A stretch of 10,718 nucleotides of DNA from Kitasatospora phosalacinea (GTDB lineage Bacteria; Actinomycetota; Actinomycetes; Streptomycetales; Streptomycetaceae). How positions within the stretch are numbered: position 1 is the stretch's first letter; each line of letters begins with the position of its first letter. The notes under the pieces are model-generated. The model was not told where the DNA came from. It searched no databases and saw nothing but the letters and a program-made list of their open reading frames with translations. This document shows positions 1-7,440 of the stretch, piece after piece. The stretch covers positions 1-10,718 of the forward strand of contig NZ_JNYE01000158.1 in NCBI RefSeq assembly GCF_000717185.1, read 5' to 3'. Both the position numbers and the translations under genes were made by a program.

Positions 1-35
1 GGTCGGGGCGGGTCGGGTCGGGGCGGGTCGGGTCG
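1..35. repeat. G-rich 15-bp direct repeat
   Basis: Two perfect copies of GGTCGGGGCGGGTCG (1-15 and 16-30) are followed by the first five bases of a third (31-35). The + strand has seven G-runs, six of them three or four G long and separated by one or two bases, so it meets the usual pattern for a possible G-quadruplex. It lies about 160 bases before the lyase gene and may extend beyond the left edge of the window. No function can be assigned from the sequence. Confidence 0.75.
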
Positions 36-45
36 AACTCTTCGC

Positions 46-72
46 CAACTCGCCTTGTCAGCAAGGTGGTTG
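46..72 (+). terminator. Imperfect hairpin, possible terminator of an upstream unit
   Basis: Bases 46-57 pair with 62-72 around the loop TCAG (58-61). The stem has eleven pairs, including one G-T wobble (52/67), and one bulged T (50). It is followed by no T-run, as is common for actinomycete terminators. It lies between the left edge and the lyase promoter, so it could end a transcript entering from the left or shield the promoter. A regulatory role is equally possible. Confidence 0.35.
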
Positions 73-83
73 ACCGGAGAAGG

Positions 84-98
84 TGCGAAAGTTTCGCA
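84..98. promoter_or_regulatory. Inverted repeat TGCGAAA-G-TTTCGCA, candidate operator
   Basis: Seven bases are perfectly mirrored around a single central G. The site lies about 18 bases upstream of the candidate -35 box of the lyase gene. Palindromes of the CGAAA-N-TTTCG kind have been reported upstream of Streptomyces xylanase genes and as sites for LacI-type regulators such as BxlR; this is from memory of the literature. The palindrome is plainly visible, but the regulator that would bind it is inferred. Confidence 0.55.
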
Positions 99-115
99 GC
101 CGGGGGACGGAAGGC

Positions 116-144
116 TTGACGGTGTCCGGTCGCTCTGGCTGGAT
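116..144 (+). promoter_or_regulatory. Candidate sigma-70-type promoter of the lyase gene
   Basis: A TTGACG hexamer (116-121) matches the -35 consensus in five of six bases. After a 17-base spacer comes CTGGAT (139-144), a partial match to the actinomycete -10 consensus TAGGAT. Transcription would start near 150, at the left edge of the CebR-type palindrome. The -35 match and spacing are good; the -10 match is moderate. Confidence 0.5.
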
Positions 145-148
145 TCAG

Positions 149-162
149 TGGGAGCGCTCCCA
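149..162. promoter_or_regulatory. CebR operator (CebR box)
   Basis: TGGGAGCGCTCCCA is a perfect 14-bp palindrome and an exact match to the established Streptomyces CebR box. CebR is a LacI-family repressor that leaves the DNA when cello-oligosaccharides such as cellobiose bind it. The site overlaps the predicted transcription start and lies 32 bases upstream of the start codon, a good place to block initiation. It implies that the downstream enzyme belongs to the cellulose-utilisation regulon. Confidence 0.9.
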
Positions 163-194
163 GTCAATCGTCCCCACTCCTCGGAGGAGCAACG

Positions 195-2447
195 ATGGCA
201 GGACACCGCAGACGACGGGCGCTGCGCCCGGGTGCGGCGCTGGTGGCCGGTGCGCTGGCCGCGGCCGGTGCGGGCTGGGCGGGGCAGCAGGCGGGCGCGG
301 CCTCGGCCGGGTGCCGGGTCGACTACACCGTCAGCAGCGCCTGGCAGGGCGGCTTCGGCGCCAACGTCCAGATCACCAACCTCGGTGACGCCGTGACGAG
401 TTGGACGCTCCAGTGGTCGTTCGGCAACGGCGAGCAGGTCACCCAGGCCTGGAACGCGGACGTGACGCTCGGCAGCAGCCAGGTCACCGCGAAGAGCCTG
501 TCCTACAACGGCGCGGTGGCGAACGGCGGCGCCGTGAGCTTCGGCTTCAACGGCTCGGTGCCGGGCGCGGGAACGACCGGGGTGCCGGCCTCGTTCACGT
601 TCAACGGCACGCTCTGCACCGGGAGTTCGGGCGGCACCGCGTCCCCGTCGCCGAGCCCGTCGCCGAGCGCGTCGACCAGCACCCCGCCGCCCGCCGGGCA
701 GGGGCGGCAGGTGGAGAAGCTGGACCGCGGGCTGGTCTCGGTGCGCAGCGGCACGGGCAACCTGGTGTCCTGGCGCTGGCTGGCCACCGACCCGGACGGC
801 GTCGCGTTCAACGTGTACCGGGACGGCGCCAGGGTGAACTCCGCGCCGCTGGCCACCGCCACCGACTACCTGGACGGCGGCGCGCCGGCGGGCGCCTCGT
901 ACACGGTGCGCGCGGTGGTGGACGGCGTCGAGCAGGCCGCCTCGCCCGCCTCGGTCGGCTTCGCGGACGGCTACCGGGACGTGCCGGTCTCCCCGCCGCC
1001 CGGCGGGTCGAACGCGAGCGGCTCCTACACGTACGAGGCGAACGACGCGAGCGTCGGCGACCTGGACGGCGACGGGCAGTACGAGTTCGTGCTGAAGTGG
1101 AACCCGACCGACGCCAAGGACAACTCGCAGTCGGGCTACACCGGCGACACCTACCTGGACGCGTACGAGCTGGACGGCACCCGGCTGTGGCGGATCGACC
1201 TGGGGCGCAACATCCGCTCGGGCGCGCACTACACGCAGTTCCAGGTGTACGACTACGACGGCGACGGGCGGGCCGAGGTCGCCGTGAAGACCGCGGACGG
1301 CACGGTGGACGGCGCCGGGCGGACCATCGGCAGCGCCACCGCCGATTACCGCAACTCCAGCGGGTACGTGCTGTCCGGCCCGGAGTACCTGACGGTCTTC
1401 GACGGGCGCAGCGGCGCCGCGCTGCAGACGGTGAACTACGACCCGCCGCGCGGCACCGTCTCGGCGTGGGGCGACTCGTACGGCAACCGGGTCGACCGGT
1501 TCCTGGCCGGGACGGCGTACCTGGACGGTTCGCGCCCGTCCATCGTGATGGCCCGCGGCTACTACACCCGCACCGTCGTCACGGCCTGGGACTGGCGCGG
1601 CGGCAAGCTCACCGAGCGGTGGAAGTTCGACTCCGACGCCTCCGGCAACGGCGCGTACGCGGGCCAGGGCGACCACCAGTTGGCGGTCGCGGACGTGGAC
1701 GGCGACGGGAAGGACGAGATCGTCTACGGGGCGATGGCCCTGGACGACAACGGGCGCGGGCTGTGGAACACCGGGCAGGGGCACGGCGACGCGATGCACG
1801 TCGGCGACCTCGACCCGAGCCGTCCGGGCCTGGAGGAGTTCAAGGTCGACGAGGGCACCACCAAGTACTCCGCCTGGTTCGCGGACGCGAGAACCGGCCA
1901 GATCCTGTGGCGCCAGCCCGACTGCGGCTGCGACAACGGACGCGGCGTCTCCGACGACGTGTACGCGGGCAGCCCGGGCGCCGAGTCCTGGTCCTCCGGG
2001 GTCAGCGGCCTGTACGGCGTCAAGGGGCAGGACATCGGCCGCAAGCCGGGTTCGGCGAACTTCACGCTCTGGTGGGACGGCGACCCGGTGCGCGAACTGC
2101 TCGACGGCACCCACGTCGACAAGTACGGGACCGGCGGTGACACCCGGCTGCTGACCGCCTCCGGCGTGCACTCCAACAACACCACCAAGGCGACCCCGTC
2201 GCTGTCCGCCGACCTGTTCGGCGACTGGCGCGAGGAGGTCGTGTGGCCCACCACCGACAACCGGGCGCTGCGGATCTACTCCACGCCGGTACCGACCTCG
2301 CTGCGGATCACCACGCTGATGCACGACGTGCAGTACCGGGAGGCGGTGGCCTGGCAGAACACCGCGTACAACCAGCCGCCGCACCCGGGCTTCTTCCTCG
2401 GCGACGGCATGCCGACCGCGCCGCGGCCCGTCGTGCACACGCCCTGA
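195..2447 (+). CDS. Secreted CBM2-PL11 rhamnogalacturonan lyase
   Basis: This is a secreted polysaccharide lyase of 750 residues that should cleave the rhamnogalacturonan I backbone of pectin by beta-elimination outside the cell. Residues 1-38 form a Sec-type signal peptide with an RRRR n-region and a likely cut after A-S-A38. Residues 40-141 are a family 2 cellulose-binding module closed by C40 and C141, with W50, W86 and Y104 as likely sugar-stacking residues. A Ser/Pro/Thr linker (about 142-171) leads to a PL11 beta-propeller of the YesW/YesX type. The propeller shows calcium-loop motifs of the form DxDGDG at about 289, 353 and 500. The start is supported by GGAGGAG at 183-189, five bases before ATG. 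The PL11 core is of full length. Endo versus exo action cannot be decided from sequence. The CBM2 probably anchors the enzyme on cellulose within intact cell walls, which fits the CebR box upstream. Confidence 0.92.
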   Translation: MAGHRRRRALRPGAALVAGALAAAGAGWAGQQAGAASAGCRVDYTVSSAWQGGFGANVQITNLGDAVTSWTLQWSFGNGEQVTQAWNADVTLGSSQVTAKSLSYNGAVANGGAVSFGFNGSVPGAGTTGVPASFTFNGTLCTGSSGGTASPSPSPSPSASTSTPPPAGQGRQVEKLDRGLVSVRSGTGNLVSWRWLATDPDGVAFNVYRDGARVNSAPLATATDYLDGGAPAGASYTVRAVVDGVEQAASPASVGFADGYRDVPVSPPPGGSNASGSYTYEANDASVGDLDGDGQYEFVLKWNPTDAKDNSQSGYTGDTYLDAYELDGTRLWRIDLGRNIRSGAHYTQFQVYDYDGDGRAEVAVKTADGTVDGAGRTIGSATADYRNSSGYVLSGPEYLTVFDGRSGAALQTVNYDPPRGTVSAWGDSYGNRVDRFLAGTAYLDGSRPSIVMARGYYTRTVVTAWDWRGGKLTERWKFDSDASGNGAYAGQGDHQLAVADVDGDGKDEIVYGAMALDDNGRGLWNTGQGHGDAMHVGDLDPSRPGLEEFKVDEGTTKYSAWFADARTGQILWRQPDCGCDNGRGVSDDVYAGSPGAESWSSGVSGLYGVKGQDIGRKPGSANFTLWWDGDPVRELLDGTHVDKYGTGGDTRLLTASGVHSNNTTKATPSLSADLFGDWREEVVWPTTDNRALRIYSTPVPTSLRITTLMHDVQYREAVAWQNTAYNQPPHPGFFLGDGMPTAPRPVVHTP

Positions 2448-2482
2448 GCACGCCCTGAGCCCGGGGCACCTGCCCTGAGCTG

Positions 2483-2523
2483 CGGCCTCGGCCCCGCCGG
2501 TCCGTTCGGCGGGGCCGAGGCCG
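2483..2523 (+). terminator. Strong hairpin terminator after the lyase gene
   Basis: A perfect 17-bp GC-rich stem (2483-2499 with 2507-2523) closes on the 7-base loop GTCCGTT. It begins 35 bases after the lyase stop codon and has no strict T-run, which is typical of high-GC actinomycetes. It separates the lyase unit from the riboswitch-led cob operon. Confidence 0.85.
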
Positions 2524-2554
2524 TGTGTGACCTAACCCTCCACCGCCCCGGTTG

Positions 2555-2700
2555 ACTGCCCCGAAGCGGGCGTGGTGGGATCTTCGGGCCAAACGGAGGC
2601 AAGCAGAGGAAGCCGGTGCGAGTCCGGCGCGGTCCCGCCACTGTGACCGTTCACCCCGCGCGGGGGTGACCGGAAGTCAGGAGACTCTGGCCCCCGTTCC
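2555..2700 (+). ncRNA. Cobalamin riboswitch
   Basis: The B12 box is clear at about 2611-2646: AGCCGGTGCGAGTCCGGC, then GGTCCCGCCACTGTGA. It is preceded by the purine-rich AGAGGA. A local hairpin follows (about 2651-2669, TCACCCC against GGGGGTGA), then the conserved GGAAGTCAGGAGACTC element at 2672-2687. These are hallmarks of the adenosylcobalamin-sensing aptamer. The outer limits are approximate. Coenzyme B12 binding would shut off the cob operon that starts 40 bases later. No T-run terminator follows, so control at translation is more likely. A small hairpin (CAGGG 2708-2712 with CCCTG 2719-2723) abuts the ribosome binding site, and ACTC (2684-2687) at the aptamer's end is complementary to GAGT (2723-2726), which overlaps that site. 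The exact switch is inferred. Confidence 0.93.
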
Positions 2701-2740
2701 GTCGATCCAGGGCGCGGACCCTGAGTGAGGACACGACGCC

Positions 2741-3709
2741 ATGCGGGCTGCCCCGTACCTGGTGGGCGCGGCCGCGGGATACCTCGCGGACGCCCGGTTC
2801 GGAGACCCCCGGCGCGGACACCCCGTCGCCCTGTTCGGCGCCGCCGCGGCCCGCCTGGAGCGCCGCCTGTGGCGCGACCACCGCGGCGCCGGGGCGCTGC
2901 ACACCGCGCTCGCGGTCGGTGCGGTCGCGGGCGCGGCCGGGCTGGCCGTCCGGGCGGTGCGGCGCTCGCCGGCGGCGGCGGGCGTGCTGGCCGCCGCGGC
3001 GACCTTCACGGTGCTCGGCGGGACGTCGCTGACCCGGGAGGCGGCGGCGATCGGCCGCTCGCTGGCGGACGGCGACCTGGCGGCCGCCCGGGAGCGGCTG
3101 CCGCACCTGTGCGGGCGCGACCCGTCCGGCCTGGACGAGCAGCAGGTGGCGCGGGCGGTGGTCGAGTCCGTCGCCGAGAACACCGCCGACGCGGTGGTCA
3201 ACGCCCTGGTGTGGGGCGGCGTCGCGGGCGTCCCCGGGCTGCTGGCGTTCCGGGCCGCGAACACGCTGGACGCGATGGTGGGGCACAGGTCGGCGCGCTA
3301 CCGCCGCTTCGGCTGGGCCTCGGCCCGGCTGGACGACGTCGCGGGCTGGCCGGGCGCCCGGCTGACGGCGCTGCTGACCGTCGCCGCGTCCGACGCCCCG
3401 GCCCGGACGTGGCGGGTCTGGCGGCGGGACGGCTCCGCGCACCCGAGCCCCAACGCGGGCCAGGCCGAGGCCGCGTTCGCGGGCGCGCTGGGCGTGCAGC
3501 TGGGCGGGACGCTGCGCTACGGCGAGCGGGTCGAGCACCGGCCCGTGCTGGGCGCGGGCCTGCCGCCGGTCGGCACCGCCGACATCGAGCGCGCCTGCCG
3601 CCTCTCGCGCCGGGTCGGCGCGCTCGCCCTGGCCACCACGCTGGGCCTGCGGGCGCTGGGTGCGCGGACGCTGGGCGTGCGGACGCTGGGTGCGCGGGCG
3701 CGCGGGTGA
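2741..3709 (+). CDS. cobD: Adenosylcobinamide-phosphate synthase CobD (CbiB)
   Basis: The product (322 residues, normal for the family) is the membrane enzyme that attaches (R)-1-aminopropan-2-ol or its phosphate to the propionate side chain of adenosylcobyric acid. The N-terminal pattern GYLAD-x4-GDP-x3-HPV (about 13-29) is the CobD/CbiB signature. The [19 protein letters not shown] segment and a late [17 protein letters not shown] motif are also typical. Hydrophobic stretches are consistent with a multi-pass membrane protein. It is the first gene after the cobalamin riboswitch. ATG 2741 has GTGAGGA (2725-2731) nine bases upstream. The last 20 or so residues come from a 15-bp tandem repeat and are unlikely to be part of the catalytic core. 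The next gene starts 121 bases on. Confidence 0.95.
   Translation: MRAAPYLVGAAAGYLADARFGDPRRGHPVALFGAAAARLERRLWRDHRGAGALHTALAVGAVAGAAGLAVRAVRRSPAAAGVLAAAATFTVLGGTSLTREAAAIGRSLADGDLAAARERLPHLCGRDPSGLDEQQVARAVVESVAENTADAVVNALVWGGVAGVPGLLAFRAANTLDAMVGHRSARYRRFGWASARLDDVAGWPGARLTALLTVAASDAPARTWRVWRRDGSAHPSPNAGQAEAAFAGALGVQLGGTLRYGERVEHRPVLGAGLPPVGTADIERACRLSRRVGALALATTLGLRALGARTLGVRTLGARARG
3641..3700 (+). repeat. Four tandem 15-bp repeats at the end of cobD
   Basis: Units start at 3641, 3656, 3671 and 3686, with the form CTGGGNNTGCGGACG or CTGGGTGCGCGG(A/G)CG. Units 2 and 4 differ at one position and units 1 and 3 at two, so the array looks like a duplicated 30-bp pair. Because 15 is a multiple of three, the array stays in frame and encodes LG(L/A/V)R(A/T) four times at the C-terminus of CobD. 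Confidence 0.85.
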
Positions 3710-3783
3710 ACCCGGCCCGGCGTGGACGCGTGCGGCAACTGACTGTGATGACGCGGGATTTCGACGTGCTGCCTTCCGCTGCG

Positions 3784-3812
3784 CGCAGTTCCTCGCGCCC
3801 CTGGCGGGGCGC
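3784..3812. repeat. Palindromic intergenic element before cobQ
   Basis: GCGCAGTTCCTCGCGCCCC is followed by a TGGC loop and GGGGCGC, giving a perfect 7-bp stem (3795-3801 with 3806-3812). From memory, the string GCGCAGTTCCCCGCGCCCC and its complement recur between genes in many Streptomyces genomes, usually as a longer palindrome. Here only the left arm is nearly complete and the right arm stops after the inner stem. The hairpin ends four bases before the cobQ ribosome binding site. It could weaken read-through from cobD or influence cobQ translation. Confidence 0.5.
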
Positions 3813-3830
3813 AGTGAAAGGAGTACGCCG

Positions 3831-5381
3831 GTGAACGGCGCGCTGTTGGTGGCCGGTACGACCTCGGACGCCGGGAAGAGTGTGGTGACGGCGGGGATCT
3901 GCCGCTGGCTGGCCCGGCAGGGGGTGCGGGTGGCGCCGTTCAAGGCGCAGAACATGTCGCTGAACTCCTTCGTGACGGCCGACGGCGCGGAGATCGGGCG
4001 GGCGCAGGCGATGCAGGCGCAGGCGGCGGGGGTGGCGCCGGAGGCGGCGATGAACCCGGTGCTGCTGAAGCCGGGCGCGGACGGGCGCAGCCAGGTGGTG
4101 CTGCTGGGGCGGCCGGTCGCGGAGGTCGGGGCGCTGGACTACCGGGAGCGCAAGCCGGTGCTGCTGGAGCGGGCGTTGGAGTGCCTGGCGGACCTGCGGG
4201 CGCGCTTCGACGTGGTGGTGTGCGAGGGCGCGGGCTCCCCCGCGGAGATCAACCTGCGGGAGGGGGACATCGCCAACATGGGCCTGGCGACGGCGGCCCG
4301 GCTGCCGGTCGTGGTGGTCGGGGACATCGACCGCGGCGGGGTGTTCGCGTCGATGTTCGGGACGCTGGCGCTGCTGTCGCCGCAGGACCAGTCGCTGGTC
4401 GCGGGCTGGCTGGTCAACAAGTTCCGCGGTGACGCCCGGCTGCTGGAGCCCGGGTTGGAGATGCTGCGGCAGCTGACCGGCCGTCCGGTGCTGGGCACGC
4501 TGCCGATGCTGCCGGGCCTGTGGCTGGACGCGGAGGACTCGCTGGGCCTGGCTGCGGTGGCGTCCCGCCCGGCGGCGGGCGGGCCGGTGGGCGCTCAGGT
4601 GCTGCGGGTCGCGGTGGTGCGGCTGCCGCGGCTGTCGAACTTCACGGACGTGGACGCGCTGGCGCAGGAGCCGGGCGTGCTGGTGCGCTGGGTGACCCGC
4701 CCGGAGGAGCTCGCGGACGCGGACCTGGTGGTGCTGCCCGGCACCCGGGCGACCGTCGCCGACCTGGCGTGGCTGCGCGCGCAGGGCCTGGCCGGGCCGC
4801 TGGCGGCGCGGGCCGCGGCGGGGCTGCCGGTGCTGGGGGTGTGCGGCGGCTACCAGATGCTGGGCCGGGAGGTCGTGGACGGCGTGGAGTCGAAGTCGTC
4901 CGGCCCGGTGGCGGGTCTGGGGCTGCTGCCGACCCGGGTGGTGTTCGGCGCGGAGAAGGTGCTGGCCCGGCCGTCGGGGGTGGCGCTGGGCGAGCCGGTG
5001 GAGGGGTACGAGATCCACCACGGCGTGGTGGCGGTGGAGGGCGGCGAGCCGTTCGTCACCGACGCCGCCGGGCGGCCGCTGGACGGCTGCCGGGCGGGCG
5101 CGGTGTGGGGCACCACCTGGCACGGGCTGCTGGAGAACGACGCCTTCCGGCGGGCCTTCCTGGCCGAGGCGGCCCGCGCCGCCGGGCGGTCGTTCGTCCC
5201 GGCGCCGGACACCTCCTTCGCCGCCGCCCGCGAGCGGCAGTTGGACGCGCTGGGCGACCTGGTCGCCGAGCACGCCGACACCGACGCGCTGTGGAAGCTG
5301 ATCGAGAACGGGGCACCGGCGGGTCTGCCGTTCGTGCCGCCCGGGGCCCCGGCCCCGCTGACGATGGGGAGTGCCGAGTGA
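3831..5381 (+). CDS. cobQ: Adenosylcobyric acid synthase CobQ (glutamine-hydrolysing)
   Basis: This 516-residue enzyme uses glutamine and ATP to amidate the b, d, e and g carboxylates of adenosylcobyrinic acid a,c-diamide. The N-terminal dethiobiotin-synthetase-like domain has the P-loop GTTSDAGKS (9-17), followed by the family segment [10 protein letters not shown] and the motif [11 protein letters not shown]. The C-terminal class I-type amidotransferase domain has the nucleophile C338 in LGVCGGYQ and the catalytic His at about 396 in YEIHHG. GTG 3831 was chosen because AAAGGAG (3817-3823) lies seven bases upstream and the protein then begins right at the conserved first strand. The same frame is open 57 codons further up, but that extension runs back into cobD. 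The stop overlaps the next start as GTGA. Confidence 0.96.
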   Translation: MNGALLVAGTTSDAGKSVVTAGICRWLARQGVRVAPFKAQNMSLNSFVTADGAEIGRAQAMQAQAAGVAPEAAMNPVLLKPGADGRSQVVLLGRPVAEVGALDYRERKPVLLERALECLADLRARFDVVVCEGAGSPAEINLREGDIANMGLATAARLPVVVVGDIDRGGVFASMFGTLALLSPQDQSLVAGWLVNKFRGDARLLEPGLEMLRQLTGRPVLGTLPMLPGLWLDAEDSLGLAAVASRPAAGGPVGAQVLRVAVVRLPRLSNFTDVDALAQEPGVLVRWVTRPEELADADLVVLPGTRATVADLAWLRAQGLAGPLAARAAAGLPVLGVCGGYQMLGREVVDGVESKSSGPVAGLGLLPTRVVFGAEKVLARPSGVALGEPVEGYEIHHGVVAVEGGEPFVTDAAGRPLDGCRAGAVWGTTWHGLLENDAFRRAFLAEAARAAGRSFVPAPDTSFAAARERQLDALGDLVAEHADTDALWKLIENGAPAGLPFVPPGAPAPLTMGSAE

Positions 5382-7435
5382 CCGAGGCCCGTTATCCGTT
5401 CACGGCGATCGTGGGCATGGACGACCTGCGGCTGGGGCTGCTGCTGAACGCGGTCTCGCCCGCCGTGGGCGGGGTGCTGGTGCGGGGCGAGAAGGGCACG
5501 GCGAAGTCGACGATGGTGCGGGCCCTGGCCGGGCTGCTGCCGTCGATCGCCACCGTCGCGGGCTGCCGGTTCGCCTGCGACCCGGCCGCGCCGGACCCGC
5601 AGTGCCCGGACGGTCCGCACCCGGGCGCCGCGGCGGCCGAACGGCCCGCGCACCTGGTCGAGTTGCCGGTGGGCGTCGCCGAGGACCGGGTGGTCGGCTC
5701 GCTGGACCTGGAGCGGGCCCTCGCCGAGGGCGTGCAGGCGTACGAGCCGGGCCTGCTGGCGAAGGCGCACCGCGGCGTGCTGTACATCGACGAGGTCAAC
5801 CTGCTCCAGGACCACCTGGTGGACCTGCTGCTGGACGCGGCGGCGATGGGCCGCTCGTACGTGGAACGCGAGGGCGTGTCGGTGCGGCACGCGGCCCGGT
5901 TCCTGCTGGTCGGGACGATGAACCCGGAGGAGGGCGAGCTGCGGCCGCAGTTGCTGGACCGGTTCGGCCTGACGGTGGAGATCGCCGCGACCCGGGACGC
6001 GGACGAGCGCGCCGAGGTGGTGCGGCGGCGGCTCGCGTACGACGCCGACCCGGCCGGTTTCGCGGCCCGCTGGGACGGGCGGGAGCGCGAACTCGCCGAA
6101 CGGATCACCGCCGCCCGGGAGTTGCTGCCCGACGTCGAGCTCTCCGACCCGGCGCTGCGTCAGATCACCGCGGTGTGCGCCGCGTTCGAGGTGGACGGCC
6201 TGCGGGCGGACATCGTGATGGCCCGCACCGCGGTGGCGCTGGCCGCCTGGGCGGGACGCACCGCCGTGCTGGAGGAGGACGTCCGCAAGGCGGCGCAGCT
6301 GGCGCTGCCGCACCGGCGGCGGCGCAACCCGTTCGACGCGCCCGGGCTGGACGAGGAGCAGCTGGACGAGACGCTGGCCGAGCACCGGGCGCCGGAAGGG
6401 CCGGAGGGCGAGGGGGCGGAAGGGCCGGACGAGGGGCCGGACGACGACGGGCCGGGGAGCGGGCCCGGGGGCGGCGGGCCGGACGGCGGCGGCGCCCCTG
6501 CGCCCGACACCTCCGACTCCCCTGCCGGTGAAGCGAGTTCGGACGACGTCGCCGCCCCGCCGCGGCAACGCCCGGGCGGCTCGCGGGAGTCGGCGCCGGT
6601 CGCGGCCGACCGGCCGTACCGCACCCGGCTGTTCGAGGTGGACGGCACCGGCCGCGGCGCCCAGGGACGGCGCTCCCCCGCCGAGACGGCGGCCGGGCAC
6701 ACCGTCCGGGCCCGCCGCCCGCGGGGCAGGCTGGCGCGGCTGCACCTGAGCGCGACGCTGCGCGCGGCGGCCCCGCACCAGCTCGCGCGCGGGCGCAGCG
6801 GGCGGGCGCTGGTGCTGCGCCGGGACGACCTGCGCGAGCAGGTGCGCCGGGGCCGGGAGTCGAACCTGGTGCTGTTCGTGGTGGACGCCTCCGGGTCGAT
6901 GGCGGCCCGGCAGCGGATGACGGCGGTCAAGGGCGCGGTGCTGTCCCTGCTGATGGACGCCTACCAGCGGCGCGACAAGATCGGCCTGGTGACGTTCCGG
7001 GGCGCGGGCGCGGAGCTGGCGCTGCCGCCGACCTCCTCGGTGGAGGTCGGCGCGGCCCGGCTGGAGCAGCTGCCGACCGGCGGCCGGACGCCGCTGGAGG
7101 CGGGCCTGCTGCGGGCGCACGAGGTGCTGCGGGTCGAGCGGCTGCGCGACCCGGACCGGCGCCCGCTGCTGGTGGTGGTGACCGACGGCCGGGCCACCGG
7201 CGGGCAGGACGCCCTGCCGCGGGCCCGCCGGGCGGCCGGGCTGCTGGCTGCGCAGGGCGTGGCCGCGGTGGTGCTGGACTGCGAGTCGGGCCCCGTCCGG
7301 CTGGGCCTGGCAAGGGAGTTGGCGGCGCACCTGCACGGCGAGGCGGTCAGCCTGGACGACCTGCGGGCCGAAGGGGTGGCCTCGCTGGTGCGCGAAGCAC
7401 GGACCACGATGACGACGACGCGAAAGGCGGCGTGA
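5378..7435 (+). CDS. Fused ChlI-ChlD-type cobaltochelatase subunit
   Basis: The 685-residue product is a fusion of the AAA+ motor and integrin-like subunits of the magnesium/cobalt chelatase family. In actinomycetes it is thought to drive cobalt insertion into hydrogenobyrinic acid a,c-diamide together with CobN. The AAA+ part has Walker [10 protein letters not shown] (37-45) and Walker B VLYIDE (134-139). A cysteine group, C63-x3-C67-x8-C76, lies between them and might bind a metal. A long acidic, Gly/Pro-rich linker (about 335-415) joins it to a C-terminal VWA domain. This domain has the MIDAS motif D503-A-S-G-S507, T571 and D603. The start GTG 5378 overlaps the cobQ stop by four bases, suggesting translational coupling. 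Cobalt rather than magnesium is inferred from the cob neighbours. No cobN is present here. Confidence 0.92.
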   Translation: MTEARYPFTAIVGMDDLRLGLLLNAVSPAVGGVLVRGEKGTAKSTMVRALAGLLPSIATVAGCRFACDPAAPDPQCPDGPHPGAAAAERPAHLVELPVGVAEDRVVGSLDLERALAEGVQAYEPGLLAKAHRGVLYIDEVNLLQDHLVDLLLDAAAMGRSYVEREGVSVRHAARFLLVGTMNPEEGELRPQLLDRFGLTVEIAATRDADERAEVVRRRLAYDADPAGFAARWDGRERELAERITAARELLPDVELSDPALRQITAVCAAFEVDGLRADIVMARTAVALAAWAGRTAVLEEDVRKAAQLALPHRRRRNPFDAPGLDEEQLDETLAEHRAPEGPEGEGAEGPDEGPDDDGPGSGPGGGGPDGGGAPAPDTSDSPAGEASSDDVAAPPRQRPGGSRESAPVAADRPYRTRLFEVDGTGRGAQGRRSPAETAAGHTVRARRPRGRLARLHLSATLRAAAPHQLARGRSGRALVLRRDDLREQVRRGRESNLVLFVVDASGSMAARQRMTAVKGAVLSLLMDAYQRRDKIGLVTFRGAGAELALPPTSSVEVGAARLEQLPTGGRTPLEAGLLRAHEVLRVERLRDPDRRPLLVVVTDGRATGGQDALPRARRAAGLLAAQGVAAVVLDCESGPVRLGLARELAAHLHGEAVSLDDLRAEGVASLVREARTTMTTTRKAA

Positions 7436-7440
7436 GCAGC

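Noticed and set aside
195..310. Tat signal peptide on the lyase
   Set aside because: The Arg cluster RRRR is not followed by the x-F-L-K type pattern of the Tat consensus; a Sec signal explains the sequence.
2552..2580. TTGACT at 2552-2557 as the -35 box of the cob operon
   Set aside because: A start site downstream of it would remove the 5' part of the riboswitch, and there is no -10-like hexamer at the right distance. The operon promoter should lie upstream, but I could not identify it with confidence.
3660..3830. 57-codon upstream extension of cobQ
   Set aside because: It would overlap the end of cobD, encodes Arg/Trp-rich residues not seen in the family, and ignores the good ribosome binding site before GTG 3831.
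2651..3955. 434-residue open frame on the - strand opposite cobD
   Set aside because: It overlaps the riboswitch and all of cobD and shows only Arg/Pro/Gln-rich sequence.
3198..5273. 691-residue open frame on the - strand opposite cobD and cobQ
   Set aside because: No domain is recognisable, the composition is biased, and it is opposite conserved cobD and cobQ.
4520..5377. 286-codon upstream extension of the chelatase frame
   Set aside because: It is Gly/Arg/Ala-rich and lies wholly inside cobQ in another frame; the chelatase family starts at the TEARYPF segment after GTG 5378.
4850..7336. 828-residue open frame on the - strand opposite cobQ and the chelatase gene
   Set aside because: It is very rich in Arg, Gln and Pro without any recognisable motif and lies fully opposite genes with intact catalytic motifs. 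Long antisense frames are expected in such GC-rich DNA.
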